From NCBI GenBank assembly GCA_903869595.1, contig CAIPZV010000008.1, positions 39,104 to 103,103 of the forward strand: a stretch of DNA of 64,000 bases. Reading direction: 5' to 3'. This document shows, piece by piece, positions 1 to 8,487 of this stretch. The position numbers and the translations under genes were made by a program. Numbering within the stretch: the stretch's first letter is position 1; every line of letters begins with the position of its first letter. The notes beneath the pieces are model-generated. The model saw only the letters and a list, made by a program, of their open reading frames with translations, made no database searches and was not told the DNA's origin. Source of the DNA: an uncultured beta proteobacterium. Lineage in GTDB: Bacteria > Pseudomonadota > Gammaproteobacteria > Burkholderiales > Burkholderiaceae_C.

Positions 1-404
1 GCTTGCGGCCTGGCCATGCGCAACTGCTCGATGACCCCAAAGCTCACCCCCGAGCCACCATGCACCGCCACCCCTGCCGGTTTGTCCAGCGCCAAAAAGG
101 CCTCGTCTTCATACAAAACAGCAAAACTACGGCTGGGCGCGGCGTGGGCCGACAGCGTAGCCATAGCCGCCGCCTTGTCCTCTGCCCGCTCCGACACGCG
201 CACCGGCGGCAGGCGCACCACATCGCCAGCCTGGATGCGGGTATCGGCCCCGGCCCGGCCCTTATTCACCCGCACCTCGCCGCTGCGAATGATCCGGTAA
301 ATATGCGTCTTGGGCACGCCTTTGAGCTGGCGCATCAGGTAATTGTCCAGGCGCTGATCGGCCTCATCTTCAGCTATTGTCAGCCACTGCGCGGCGGGCG
401 CCAT
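1..404 (-). CDS. rluC: 23S rRNA pseudouridine synthase RluC, 5' part only
   Basis: Reading the minus strand from ATG at 404-402 gives an open frame running off the left edge of the window (about 134 residues seen). The N-terminus carries an S4-type RNA-binding segment (RLDNYLMRQLKGVPKTHIYR, about residues 18-37) followed by GADTRIQAGDVVRLP. The start of the synthase domain follows, with LYEDEAFLALDKPAGVAVHG, typical of the RluA/RluC family. RluC modifies uridines 955, 2504 and 2580 of 23S rRNA in E. coli. The catalytic aspartate motif (HRLD) lies outside the window, so catalytic competence cannot be judged. It is divergent from rne, a standard arrangement in proteobacteria. Confidence 0.9.
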   Translation of the reverse strand, partial: MAPAAQWLTIAEDEADQRLDNYLMRQLKGVPKTHIYRIIRSGEVRVNKGRAGADTRIQAGDVVRLPPVRVSERAEDKAAAMATLSAHAAPSRSFAVLYEDEAFLALDKPAGVAVHGGSGVSFGVIEQLRMARPQ

Positions 405-452
405 AGGGGTCACTGAGACGCTAGCGACTGCTTCGGGTTTGACCCCTATAAT
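403..452. promoter_or_regulatory. rluC/rne divergent promoter region with inverted repeat
   Basis: TATAAT at 447-452 is a perfect -10 hexamer facing rne, but no good -35 hexamer is seen 16-18 bases upstream. A perfect 10-bp inverted repeat overlaps it: ATAGGGGTCA at 403-412 and TGACCCCTAT at 440-449, separated by 27 bases. The left arm overlaps the rluC start codon and the right arm overlaps the -10. It could be an operator or simply a chance repeat. Confidence 0.5.
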
Positions 453-927
453 GTGTTTCACTAGCGGCTTGCTGTAAGTGGTTGATTTGGTTGGAGTTTA
501 GTCCACACCCCCGCAGGCAGCCCCGCTAGAAGGTCGATGCCGCCTTGCCGCACAGCCCGCAAACCACAGCGCAGACGCGTGTGGTGGCCGGCACGCAGCA
601 GGGTCAAGCCGACGAATTGAACCACTGAATCGGAATACCCCAAACCCCCAGATCCATTTTTCTGGTGGCGGAATGCAACGAGATGTTTGTGTTGATGCAA
701 CTGATAAACCTGTGCCTGCGGAGCGTTAGCGTTCCGTTTATGGGCGCGCGTCGGCTGTTTGAAACCTTGGCGACAGGCCAAGCGCAACCCCTCGTCACCA
801 TCCCTGCGCCTATGCTTCGACGCCTTGTGTAGTCGAAGTTCTCCGGCAATTCCTCCACAGTTCAATCCGTTCGTCCAGGCATCGTTTGCCCCATGTGGGC
901 AGGTGATAACTATTGAAGGACAAACCG
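453..927 (+). promoter_or_regulatory. Long rne leader region with several hairpins
   Basis: About 475 bases between the putative -10 and the rne start hold no convincing gene; ORFs here have no recognisable product. Visible stem-loops are 563-585 (ACCACAGCG paired with CGC-g-TGTGGT, loop CAGA, one bulge), about 719-736, and 815-838 (CTTCGAC/GTCGAAG, 10-base loop). In E. coli a 361-nt rne leader with stem-loops lets RNase E destabilise its own mRNA. A similar autoregulatory role here is an inference. The ribosome binding site GAAGGA at 915-920 fits the ATG at 928. Confidence 0.45.
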
Positions 928-3900
928 ATGAAACGGATGCTAATTAACGCAACCCAGGCCGAAGAACGCCGCCTGGCGATTGTGGATGGACAAAAACTAC
1001 TCGACTACGAAATCGAGATCGAAGGGCGCGAACAGCGCAAAGGCAATATTTACAAAGCCGTCGTCACCCGGGTCGAGCCCTCGCTCGAAGCCTGTTTTGT
1101 GGATTACGGCGAAGACCGCCACGGCTTCCTGCCATTCAAAGAAATCTCACGCCAGTACTTCAAAGAAGGCGTGCCGGTTAGCCAGGCGCGCATTCAGGAC
1201 GTGATTCGCGAAGGCCAGGAATTGCTGGTCCAGGTGGAAAAAGAAGAGCGCGGCAACAAAGGCGCGGCCCTGACGACCTATGTCTCATTGGCCGGCCGCT
1301 ATGTGGTGCTGATGCCCAACAACCCGCGCGGCGGTGGCGTGAGCCGCCGCATCGAGGGCGAAGACCGCTCGGACCTGAAAGAGGCGCTGGACCAACTCGA
1401 ATACCCCAACGGCATGAGCATCATCGCCCGCACCGCTGGCATTGGCCGCAGCGCGCCGGAATTGCAGTGGGACTTGAACTACCTGCTCAAGCTCTGGAAC
1501 GCCATCGACGGTGCAGCCAAAAGCGGCAAAGGCGCTTTCCTGATTTACCAGGAATCCAGCTTGGTCATCCGCGCTATTCGCGATTACTTCAACCACGACA
1601 TCGGCGACATCCTGATCGACACCGACGATGTGTATGAACAAGCCCAGCAGTTCATGGCTCACGTGATGCCGGAGCACGCCGCCCGTGTCAAGCGCTACCG
1701 CGACGATGCGCCCTTGTTCAGCCGTTTTCAGATCGAACACCAGATCGAATCGGCCTACGCCCGCACCGTGCAACTGCCCAGCGGCGGCGCCATCGTGATC
1801 GACCACACCGAAGCGCTGGTCAGCGTGGACGTGAACTCAGCACGCGCCATTAAGGGCGGCGACATCGAAGAAACCGCCACCCGCACCAACTTGGAAGCCG
1901 CTGACGAAGTGGCCCGCCAGATGCGATTGCGTGACTTGGGCGGCCTGATCGTGATCGACTTTATCGACATGGAAGAGAGCCGCAACCGCCGCGAAGTGGA
2001 AAGCCGTTTGCGCGACGCGCTGCGCCAAGACCGCGCCCGCGTGCAGTTTGGCACCATCAGCAAATTCGGTCTGATGGAAATGAGCCGCCAGCGCTTGCGC
2101 CCGGCCCTGTCCGAAGGCGCCTCCATCCCCTGCCCGCGCTGCGGCGGTTCCGGCCATATCCGCGATACCGAATCGAGCGCGCTGCAAATTTTGCGCATCA
2201 TCCAGGAAGAATCGCTCAAGGACAACACGGCTTCAGTGTTGTGCCAAGTGCCCGTCGAAGTGGCCTCCTTCCTGCTCAATGAAAAGCGTACCGAGATCGC
2301 CAAGATCGAACTCAAACAGCGCATCAATGTGCTGATGGTGCCCAACAAAACGCTGGAAACCCCGAACTACAAGCTCGAGCGCTTGAAGCATGACGACCCG
2401 CGTCTGGACCACATCGAAGCGAGCTACAAAATGGCCGACACCATCGAGGATCCGACCTCGGTGACGCGCCGCTCGCAAGAGCCGACCAATAAGCAAACGC
2501 CGGTGATCAAAGGCGTGCTGCCAGACGCGCCCGCGCCCCAGGCCGCACCGCGTGCGGAGGCAGCGCCCAAAGCGGCAGCACCCGCGCGTCCCGCAGCGGC
2601 TGCACCAGCACCCATGGCGCCGCCCGCGCAGCAAGGCTTTTTCTCTTGGGTCAAGAGCTTGTTCTCCTCGGCACCGCCAGCGCCTACCGACGTGAAGCCG
2701 GCCGCACCCAAAGCCGACGAGCGCCGTGATGGCCGCCCACCGCGTGAGGGTGGTCGCGACGGCCAAGGACGTGGCGGACGCGGCGAAGGCCGAGGCGAGG
2801 CCCGCACCGATGGACGTGGCGAAGGTCGCGGTGAAGGTCGTGGAGAAGGACGCAATAGCCGTGGCGGACGCGGCGGACGTGGTGGCGAACGCGGCGGTGA
2901 GCGCGCCGGCCAACGCGAGCGTTTTGATGCCGAAGGAAAACCGATGGCCGCTGGCGACAACGCCCAGGGCGTGGCTGTGGATGCCAACGGCGCCGAGAGC
3001 CCACGCCCCGCACGCGGACGCGGCGGACGCAACAGCGAACGTGGCGAGCGTACCGAGCGCTCTGAAAATGGCGAACGCCAGACGGATCGCAATGGTGACC
3101 CAGCTGCGCTAGCCGACGCCAACGGCAATGACAACAGAACACGTGAAGCCCGTGAAGGCCGCGAAGGCGGACGCAGCCGCGGAGGCCGTGGCCGTCGCAA
3201 TGACCGCGGACCGCGTTTGGATGAAGCCGGTAACCCAATTCCTGTGGCCCCAGGCCAGGACGAAGCCAACGGTCAGTCAACTGCTGACGGTAGCCAGCGC
3301 GAAGGCGCTGACAACCAGGGCAGCAACGGCCGCCGCTCACGCGACCGCTATGGCCGCGAGCGTGGCCCGCGTGGTGGCCGTGAGGCTGGCGCAGAGAACC
3401 AGGAAGAGCAAACCCCAAGCAACTTCGAGATGCGCCAACCTGAGCGCACCAGCGAAGACGGCGATGCGCCGGTGCGTTCGTACTTCACGCAAGCAGCGGC
3501 TGCACCGGTGAGCGCCCAGGAAACGACACAGGACAGCCATGCGGCAGCGGCCCCCGTGGCGGCGCAAGCCGACGCGGTTCCCCATAGTGCGGCGCAAGCC
3601 GACGCGGTTCCCCATAGTGCGGCGCAAGCCGACGCGATTCCCCATAGTGCGGCGCAGGCTGAGGCCGCTCCTCATAATGCAGCACAAGCCGACGCGGCTA
3701 CTCACGCTGCTACGCAGTCCGAAGCTGCTCCACGCGCTGTCGCGCAAAGCCAGGTAACACCGCAGACCGCAGCGCCAGTTGCGAGCGCAGCACCGGTACC
3801 CGCAGCCCCGGCTGCACCCGCTGTGCCGGCCGTTAGCGTTTTTGTATTGCCAGTTGAAAACCTGGTGACCGTGGCGCAAAGCTCGGGCTTGCAATGGGTG

Positions 3901-4068
3901 AACTCGGATCCGCAAAAAATCGCTGCGGTGAACGCAGCGATTGCAGCAGAGCCCGCACCCGTGCATGTACCGCGCGAGCGTCCTGCGCCTGTGGTGCTGG
4001 AGGATGCACCGCTGGTCTTGGTAGAGACCAAGCGCGACTTAGGCCAGATGCAATTGCCTATCGCCTAA
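928..4068 (+). CDS. rne: Ribonuclease E
   Basis: Endoribonuclease that processes rRNA and tRNA precursors and starts mRNA decay; in the cell it scaffolds the degradosome at the inner membrane. Length is 1046 residues from ATG 928. [10 protein letters not shown] matches the family start, and GAAGGA lies 7 bases upstream; a TTG at 913 would add 5 residues and is less likely. The N-terminal half has the S1 domain ([22 protein letters not shown]), the catalytic region ([10 protein letters not shown]) and the Zn-link CPRCGGSG. The C-terminal half is low-complexity: a short amphipathic segment [10 protein letters not shown] that may be the membrane anchor, Arg/Gly-rich tracts likely to bind RNA (about residues 600-830), Ala-rich decapeptide repeats, then a conserved-looking tail ending LGQMQLPIA. 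It stands alone with its own terminator. Confidence 0.97.
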   Translation: MKRMLINATQAEERRLAIVDGQKLLDYEIEIEGREQRKGNIYKAVVTRVEPSLEACFVDYGEDRHGFLPFKEISRQYFKEGVPVSQARIQDVIREGQELLVQVEKEERGNKGAALTTYVSLAGRYVVLMPNNPRGGGVSRRIEGEDRSDLKEALDQLEYPNGMSIIARTAGIGRSAPELQWDLNYLLKLWNAIDGAAKSGKGAFLIYQESSLVIRAIRDYFNHDIGDILIDTDDVYEQAQQFMAHVMPEHAARVKRYRDDAPLFSRFQIEHQIESAYARTVQLPSGGAIVIDHTEALVSVDVNSARAIKGGDIEETATRTNLEAADEVARQMRLRDLGGLIVIDFIDMEESRNRREVESRLRDALRQDRARVQFGTISKFGLMEMSRQRLRPALSEGASIPCPRCGGSGHIRDTESSALQILRIIQEESLKDNTASVLCQVPVEVASFLLNEKRTEIAKIELKQRINVLMVPNKTLETPNYKLERLKHDDPRLDHIEASYKMADTIEDPTSVTRRSQEPTNKQTPVIKGVLPDAPAPQAAPRAEAAPKAAAPARPAAAAPAPMAPPAQQGFFSWVKSLFSSAPPAPTDVKPAAPKADERRDGRPPREGGRDGQGRGGRGEGRGEARTDGRGEGRGEGRGEGRNSRGGRGGRGGERGGERAGQRERFDAEGKPMAAGDNAQGVAVDANGAESPRPARGRGGRNSERGERTERSENGERQTDRNGDPAALADANGNDNRTREAREGREGGRSRGGRGRRNDRGPRLDEAGNPIPVAPGQDEANGQSTADGSQREGADNQGSNGRRSRDRYGRERGPRGGREAGAENQEEQTPSNFEMRQPERTSEDGDAPVRSYFTQAAAAPVSAQETTQDSHAAAAPVAAQADAVPHSAAQADAVPHSAAQADAIPHSAAQAEAAPHNAAQADAATHAATQSEAAPRAVAQSQVTPQTAAPVASAAPVPAAPAAPAVPAVSVFVLPVENLVTVAQSSGLQWVNSDPQKIAAVNAAIAAEPAPVHVPRERPAPVVLEDAPLVLVETKRDLGQMQLPIA
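3559..3768 (+). repeat. 30-bp tandem repeats in rne (decapeptide [10 protein letters not shown])
   Basis: Three near-identical 30-bp units (3559-3588, 3589-3618, 3619-3648) are followed by four degenerate ones to about 3768. They encode [30 protein letters not shown], then [30 protein letters not shown] and [10 protein letters not shown]. The near identity at DNA level suggests recent in-frame duplication in the disordered C-terminal region of RNase E, so copy number may vary between strains. Confidence 0.9.
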
Positions 4069-4104
4069 AGCGCGGCAGCAGGGCAGCCTAGGCTGCTACA
4101 AGAA

Positions 4105-4134
4105 ATAAAGGGCACTTCGGTGCCCTTTATTTTT
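4105..4134 (+). terminator. Intrinsic terminator of rne
   Basis: A perfect 11-bp stem (ATAAAGGGCAC, TTCG tetraloop, GTGCCCTTTAT) is followed by TTTT, 36 bases after the rne stop. This is a textbook rho-independent terminator. Confidence 0.93.
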
Positions 4135-4198
4135 GGGTAGGGAGCATGTGGGAAACCTGAGATTCTTCCGTGCGCGATCACGGGGCCAAAGAAAGCAA

Positions 4199-4226
4199 GT
4201 CGTTGCGAGGGAAGCGAAGCAATCCG
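4199..4226. repeat. REP-like dispersed repeat, half element
   Basis: GTCGTTGCGAGGGAAGCGAAGCAATCC resembles one arm of the palindromic elements at 23474-23565 and 58741-58827. It lies in the gap between the rne terminator and the hemY end. Only one arm is recognisable here. Confidence 0.6.
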
Positions 4227-4294
4227 AGACTTAGCGCAAGGGCGACAAACCGTCACTCATGCATGGGCTGCCGCATCGCCGGCGGACAATGCAG

Positions 4295-5530
4295 TTAGTC
4301 GTTGCGCTGCGCCAGCGAAGCCAGTATGCGTTGGGCGTCGCTTTTGATCTCCGGGTTGGGGGTGGTGGCTATGCATTGGCGCAGCAAATGCTGGGCTTTG
4401 CCCCACAAACTCAGGCGCACGCACATCACGGCGGCCAGGTATTGCAAGAGCGGGTCGCGCGGCTGGGCGCGCTGGGCGGCCTCGATGCGCGACACCCATT
4501 TGACATCGGGCGCGTCGTGCTGGGCCAGCAAGCCCGTTTCCAGCGCGCGCACCAATCGCATGCGCTGCAAGGAGCTCAAGGCCTTGGCGTCCTGCACCAT
4601 GCGCTCCCACACCGGCAGCAGCCATTGGCGCGATTGCGCCGCGTCGCCGCCCTTGGCCAGCCAATGCTTGGCCATACCCAAGGCCACGTCGGGCAAGTTA
4701 CGCTCTTCGTCGTCCAGGAAATCCCAGGCCGTCGCAATCTGGCTGGTGTCCTGACCGGCGTACAACAATTCCAGCGCCAGCGCCTGTGAAATGCTGGCAC
4801 CGCTGCTGGCCGACACCGCGCGGTGCTTAACCAGTAATCGCACCGTCTCCAAGGCCACCGCGTTCTCGCCCTGCATACGCGCCACTCGAAAACGCAGACG
4901 CAGCGCCACGGTGCGCCGCGCCGCGCCTTGGGGCAAGCGCTCCAACCACTGCGCGGCAGCCGGTGCGTCATGGTCGTCCAGCGCCCAGCGCGCCGCACGC
5001 ATGTAAAAGCCTTCCTGCGTAGCGCTGACTTCGGGGTTGTTCAATAACTCGGTGGCCTGCTGAAAATGCTGGTCGCGCAAACTTTGGTCTTGCACCGCAT
5101 GCGCGCTTTCGGCAGCGACCAAATGCAAGATAGCCTGGATACGCAAACTGCGGCCTTGCGATTCATCTTTGGCATCCGGGCGGGTATGCATGGCCAGCGC
5201 GTATTGCGCCGCTTTGCGCGCACGCACAAAACGACCCGCCACCAAATGCGCCAGTGCATCCACCAGCGAGCTTTGCACCAAACGCTCTTTTTGCTGCAAA
5301 CGCCAGCGCCGGGCCTGACCAGGAATGCCAGCAAAAGCGTCTAGTGTGCCCAGCGCCAAATGCAGCACCACAAACAGCGCCAGCAAAGCCAGCAGCACTA
5401 GGTTGAGCGACAAGTCCACCCGGTAGGGCGGCCAGAACAAAGTCACAGTGCCAGGGTTGCCAGCGGCAAACAAAGCGCTGCCAACGGCAATGCCGAACAA
5501 AGCCAGCAGCCACAAAACAGCGCGTACCAC
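4295..5530 (-). CDS. hemY: Haem biosynthesis-associated TPR protein HemY
   Basis: A 411-residue inner-membrane protein with two N-terminal membrane segments (VRAVLWLLALFGIAVGSALF and LSLNLVLLALLALFVVLHLAL) and a TPR-like alpha-helical domain. That layout matches the enterobacterial-type HemY family, not Bacillus protoporphyrinogen oxidase. Its biochemical role is uncertain; it accompanies hemCDX. The start is taken as GTG 5530-5528, one base after the hemX TAA. The longer frame upstream overlaps hemX coding sequence and has an implausible Arg/Pro-rich composition. It is last in the hemCDXY operon. Confidence 0.88.
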   Translation of the reverse strand: MVRAVLWLLALFGIAVGSALFAAGNPGTVTLFWPPYRVDLSLNLVLLALLALFVVLHLALGTLDAFAGIPGQARRWRLQQKERLVQSSLVDALAHLVAGRFVRARKAAQYALAMHTRPDAKDESQGRSLRIQAILHLVAAESAHAVQDQSLRDQHFQQATELLNNPEVSATQEGFYMRAARWALDDHDAPAAAQWLERLPQGAARRTVALRLRFRVARMQGENAVALETVRLLVKHRAVSASSGASISQALALELLYAGQDTSQIATAWDFLDDEERNLPDVALGMAKHWLAKGGDAAQSRQWLLPVWERMVQDAKALSSLQRMRLVRALETGLLAQHDAPDVKWVSRIEAAQRAQPRDPLLQYLAAVMCVRLSLWGKAQHLLRQCIATTPNPEIKSDAQRILASLAQRND

Positions 5531-5531
5531 C

Positions 5532-6581
5532 TTAACGCCCCGCTGCCGCTGTAGAGAGCGCCGCCAGCGTTTCGTCCACACGGGGCACGTCCAAGGTGCG
5601 CATCTTGGTTTGCACTTGCTGCAAGAGCGCAGCGGCGGTTTGGGTTTTGCGCGACTGCGGCGCAAAGTAACGCGTCAGGCTTTCGGCAGCAGCCGCCACA
5701 TCGCCGCGAGCCGGACTGATCTGGCGCGCCATTAGCCCTAAGCGCGCGTTGAGGATGCGCAGCTTGAAATTTTCGCGTACAAAAAATGATTGTTCGGGTG
5801 ATAAGAGCGCGGCCTCCGGCTCGTTGATTTTGCTCACGCGCACCAAGCTTTTGGCTTCATCGCGCAACACCGCCAAAACGCGCAACCACCAGTCGCCCAC
5901 CGCTTCCTTGGGTTTGCGGGCCAGCGTGTCGGGCGGTGGCGCTTGGCCAACGGCATTAGCCAGCGGTAATTCATCGGCGAGCAAAACCAATTCGTCTAGT
6001 TGCAACAGCAGCGCCGGTGTGTCCGAAAGCGGTGTGTTTTGCACGCGCGCTATGTCGCGGGCAATAGCGCGTTGCAGCGGAGCGAGGCGCGGTTGCGCCG
6101 CACGGCCCAGGCGCAAGTCGGCCATCTTCAGCGCCGACACCAAAGGCTCAATGCTGCCGGTCAGTTGCGCTTGCTGCTGCGCCAGGCGCACCGCTGCCTC
6201 AATATCCACTACAAGGTTCTCGTCGCGCGAGCGCGAGAGGCTTTGAATCAGTTCTTCCACCTGTGCGCGCTGTAGCGACACTTCGGTGAGTTTGGCATCG
6301 GTGACGGCCAGCTTAGCGGCGGTCTCCATCGCCAAATCGCGCGCTTGGTGGGCGCTGGTTTTGGCATCGGTGCTTTGACCGACGGCATCGGCACTTTGGC
6401 GTGCCAAGTTTTCTTGCATGGCTTGCACTTTTTGCCACAAGAGCACGCACGCCCCAAGAGCCACCACGGCAATCAATGCACTCAGGTAGAGCCACCATAC
6501 AGGCTTATCCAAGGAGGTAAATGGCGGGGGTGCAGGCGCTGCCGGGTCGGTTGGAGGTGCTTCGTCGGCGGCGCTGGTCAT
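5532..6581 (-). CDS. hemX: HemX-family membrane protein of the haem operon
   Basis: 349 residues: a Pro/Ala-rich cytoplasmic N-terminus, one membrane segment (LYLSALIAVVALGACVLLW, about residues 30-48), then a coiled-coil-rich periplasmic domain (KVQAMQENLARQSADAVG onward). Homologues are often labelled uroporphyrinogen-III C-methyltransferase, but no SAM-binding methylase motif is visible. The ATG at 6581 overlaps the hemD TGA by 4 bases (ATGA), implying translational coupling and excluding the longer frame from 6605. Function is unknown beyond its association with haem synthesis genes. Confidence 0.87.
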   Translation of the reverse strand: MTSAADEAPPTDPAAPAPPPFTSLDKPVWWLYLSALIAVVALGACVLLWQKVQAMQENLARQSADAVGQSTDAKTSAHQARDLAMETAAKLAVTDAKLTEVSLQRAQVEELIQSLSRSRDENLVVDIEAAVRLAQQQAQLTGSIEPLVSALKMADLRLGRAAQPRLAPLQRAIARDIARVQNTPLSDTPALLLQLDELVLLADELPLANAVGQAPPPDTLARKPKEAVGDWWLRVLAVLRDEAKSLVRVSKINEPEAALLSPEQSFFVRENFKLRILNARLGLMARQISPARGDVAAAAESLTRYFAPQSRKTQTAAALLQQVQTKMRTLDVPRVDETLAALSTAAAGR

Positions 6582-7405
6582 GCCAGCGATTCTATCGACG
6601 CGCACAGGGCGGCCAGGCCCGGCTTAGCTAGCGCCACCTTGCCAAAACCGGCTAGCCGCGCTGCTTGTGCAATGCGTGTATGCGTGGCTACCGCTTTGGC
6701 CCCGGCCCAAGTTTGACCAGGGAATGCCGACAGTAAATTGCCCAGCGCTTCGGCGCTGCTCCACACCCATACGTCCTGGCCTTGCAACGACTGCATCACG
6801 AGGGCACGCTGGTCCGCAGTCCACTGCGGCGGTCTGCGCGCGTAAGCCACCACATAGTCGACTTGCGCCCCGCGCCCCTGTAACTGGACGGCCAGCCAGT
6901 CGCGCCCTTGACCGCTGCCGCTTGCAGGCGCTCGGCCATCGGCGGCCTCGGAGGCCTTGTCGCCCCGCACGATCAGGATGCGCGTACCGACCCCAATTTG
7001 CGCTTCCACCTGCAACCACAAGGCTTCAGAGTCCAGACTTTGTGCGGTAGGCGCGGGCATGTCAATCTGGTTGGCGGGTACGCCTTGTGCCAGCAAAGCC
7101 GCACGGCTACCGGGCCCGGTCACCCAGGCGCGCGGCGCCTTGCTTCCCGAAGTCCACGGACTTGCTACATCGGTAGGCCTTGCCGCAAAAAAATGGCTGG
7201 CCGCATTGCTGCTGACAAACATCAGGGCGTCGTACGCGCCCAAGTCTTTCCAAGCCTGTGCGAGCTGCGACCGGTCCGGCACGGCCACGATTTCAATCAT
7301 CGGGAGCGCTACTGCCTCTATGCCATTGCGCTGAATTTGTGCTGCCCAGGCATCTGCCTCTTGGCCCGGCCGGGTCACGATGGCGCGCAAGGTGGATTGC
7401 GTCAT
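6578..7405 (-). CDS. hemD: Uroporphyrinogen-III synthase
   Basis: 275 residues with the HEM4 fold: N-terminal [16 protein letters not shown], then [14 protein letters not shown] and the second half with [11 protein letters not shown] and [13 protein letters not shown]. It cyclises hydroxymethylbilane with ring-D inversion to uroporphyrinogen III, in the cytoplasm. Sequence conservation is low in this family, but position between hemC and hemX supports the call. Its start overlaps the hemC stop by 4 bases (ATGA at 7405-7402). Confidence 0.93.
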   Translation of the reverse strand: MTQSTLRAIVTRPGQEADAWAAQIQRNGIEAVALPMIEIVAVPDRSQLAQAWKDLGAYDALMFVSSNAASHFFAARPTDVASPWTSGSKAPRAWVTGPGSRAALLAQGVPANQIDMPAPTAQSLDSEALWLQVEAQIGVGTRILIVRGDKASEAADGRAPASGSGQGRDWLAVQLQGRGAQVDYVVAYARRPPQWTADQRALVMQSLQGQDVWVWSSAEALGNLLSAFPGQTWAGAKAVATHTRIAQAARLAGFGKVALAKPGLAALCASIESLA

Positions 7406-8316
7406 AGACGCGCGTTTTTCGCCACGCCGGCCTGCAGCGCCTGCGCCACTTGCGTGCCCAGTGCTTCGGCCTCATCCAGCGTGTGCACCGCCGCTTGGCC
7501 GTTCACTTGCACCAAGGGCTGCGCGCCTTCCGGGTCGCCCCAAGCGGCATGCAGTTCCAGGGTATCGCCTGCAAAGGTGGCGTGTGCGGCTAGCGGCATG
7601 GAGCAACTGCCGCCCATCAAGCGGCTGACCATGCGCTCGGCCGACACCGCCAAAAACGTGGGCCTATGCAGCAAATGGGACAGCGCCTGCGCCACGTCCT
7701 CGCGGCCACTGGGGATTTCGATGCCCAGCGCGCCCTGCCCGGCGGCGGGCAGCATGTACGAAGGCGCAAACACTTGCGCGATGCGCGAGGCCAGTCCCAG
7801 ACGCTTGAGCCCAGCAGCAGCCAGAATGATGCCGTCGTACAAGCCTTCATCGAGTTTGCGCAAGCGGGTATCCAGGTTGCCGCGCAAGGGCTCAATTTTC
7901 AGGTCCGGGCGGATGGCGCGCAGCAAGGCCACGCGGCGCAGACTGGAGGTGCCGACCACCGCACCTTGCGGCAAGGCGTCAATGGATGCATATTTGTTGG
8001 ACACCCAGGCATCGCGCGGGTCTTCGCGCTCCATCACGCAGGCCAGCGCAAAGCCGGGTGGTAATTCCATGGGCACGTCTTTGAGCGAATGCACCGCCAG
8101 ATCGGCGCGGCCTTCTTCGAGTGCGGTTTCGAGTTCTTTGACAAACAGGCCTTTACCACCCACTTTGCTTAACGACCGGTCCAAAATCTGATCGCCTTTG
8201 GTCGTCATGCCCAAAAGGCTCACTTGGTGGCCTTGGGATTGCAAAAGCGCTTGTACGTGCTCGGCCTGCCACATGGCTAAACGGCTCTCGCGGGTGGCAA
8301 TAGTGAAGTGTTGCAA
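7402..8316 (-). CDS. hemC: Porphobilinogen deaminase (hydroxymethylbilane synthase)
   Basis: 304 residues; condenses four porphobilinogens into hydroxymethylbilane. Family motifs in order: [16 protein letters not shown] at the N-terminus, [34 protein letters not shown], the [15 protein letters not shown] cofactor-binding loop, [10 protein letters not shown], and [12 protein letters not shown] with the cysteine that anchors the dipyrromethane cofactor. First gene of the minus-strand operon hemC-hemD-hemX-hemY, divergent from ppc across 171 bases. Confidence 0.97.
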   Translation of the reverse strand: MQHFTIATRESRLAMWQAEHVQALLQSQGHQVSLLGMTTKGDQILDRSLSKVGGKGLFVKELETALEEGRADLAVHSLKDVPMELPPGFALACVMEREDPRDAWVSNKYASIDALPQGAVVGTSSLRRVALLRAIRPDLKIEPLRGNLDTRLRKLDEGLYDGIILAAAGLKRLGLASRIAQVFAPSYMLPAAGQGALGIEIPSGREDVAQALSHLLHRPTFLAVSAERMVSRLMGGSCSMPLAAHATFAGDTLELHAAWGDPEGAQPLVQVNGQAAVHTLDEAEALGTQVAQALQAGVAKNARL

Positions 8317-8487
8317 AGTCGTAACCTATTGGTAAACAATGTATGCGGCAAACGCCGTATGGGATGCTAGCATGGGCTGTGGCATGCTTTATGCCCAGTA
8401 GCGCTATATAGCCCTTACCAGCCCGGCGCAGCCCACCCGCATGGACCCTATCCCCAGGCCCCGCCTCTTTATTACCGACCGATCCGC

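Noticed and set aside
461..865. 134-codon minus-strand ORF in the rne leader
   Set aside because: No recognisable domain and no good ribosome site; the region is better explained as a long structured leader.
3559..3768. CRISPR-like array from the 30-bp repeats in rne
   Set aside because: The repeats are in frame, directly adjacent without spacers, and encode a decapeptide.
5532..6581. HemX as a uroporphyrinogen-III methyltransferase
   Set aside because: No SAM-binding methylase motifs; the protein is a single membrane span with coiled coil, so that common label is not supported.
6908..8191. 427-codon plus-strand ORF opposite hemD-hemC
   Set aside because: Antisense shadow of two well-conserved genes; its translation has no domain or sensible composition.
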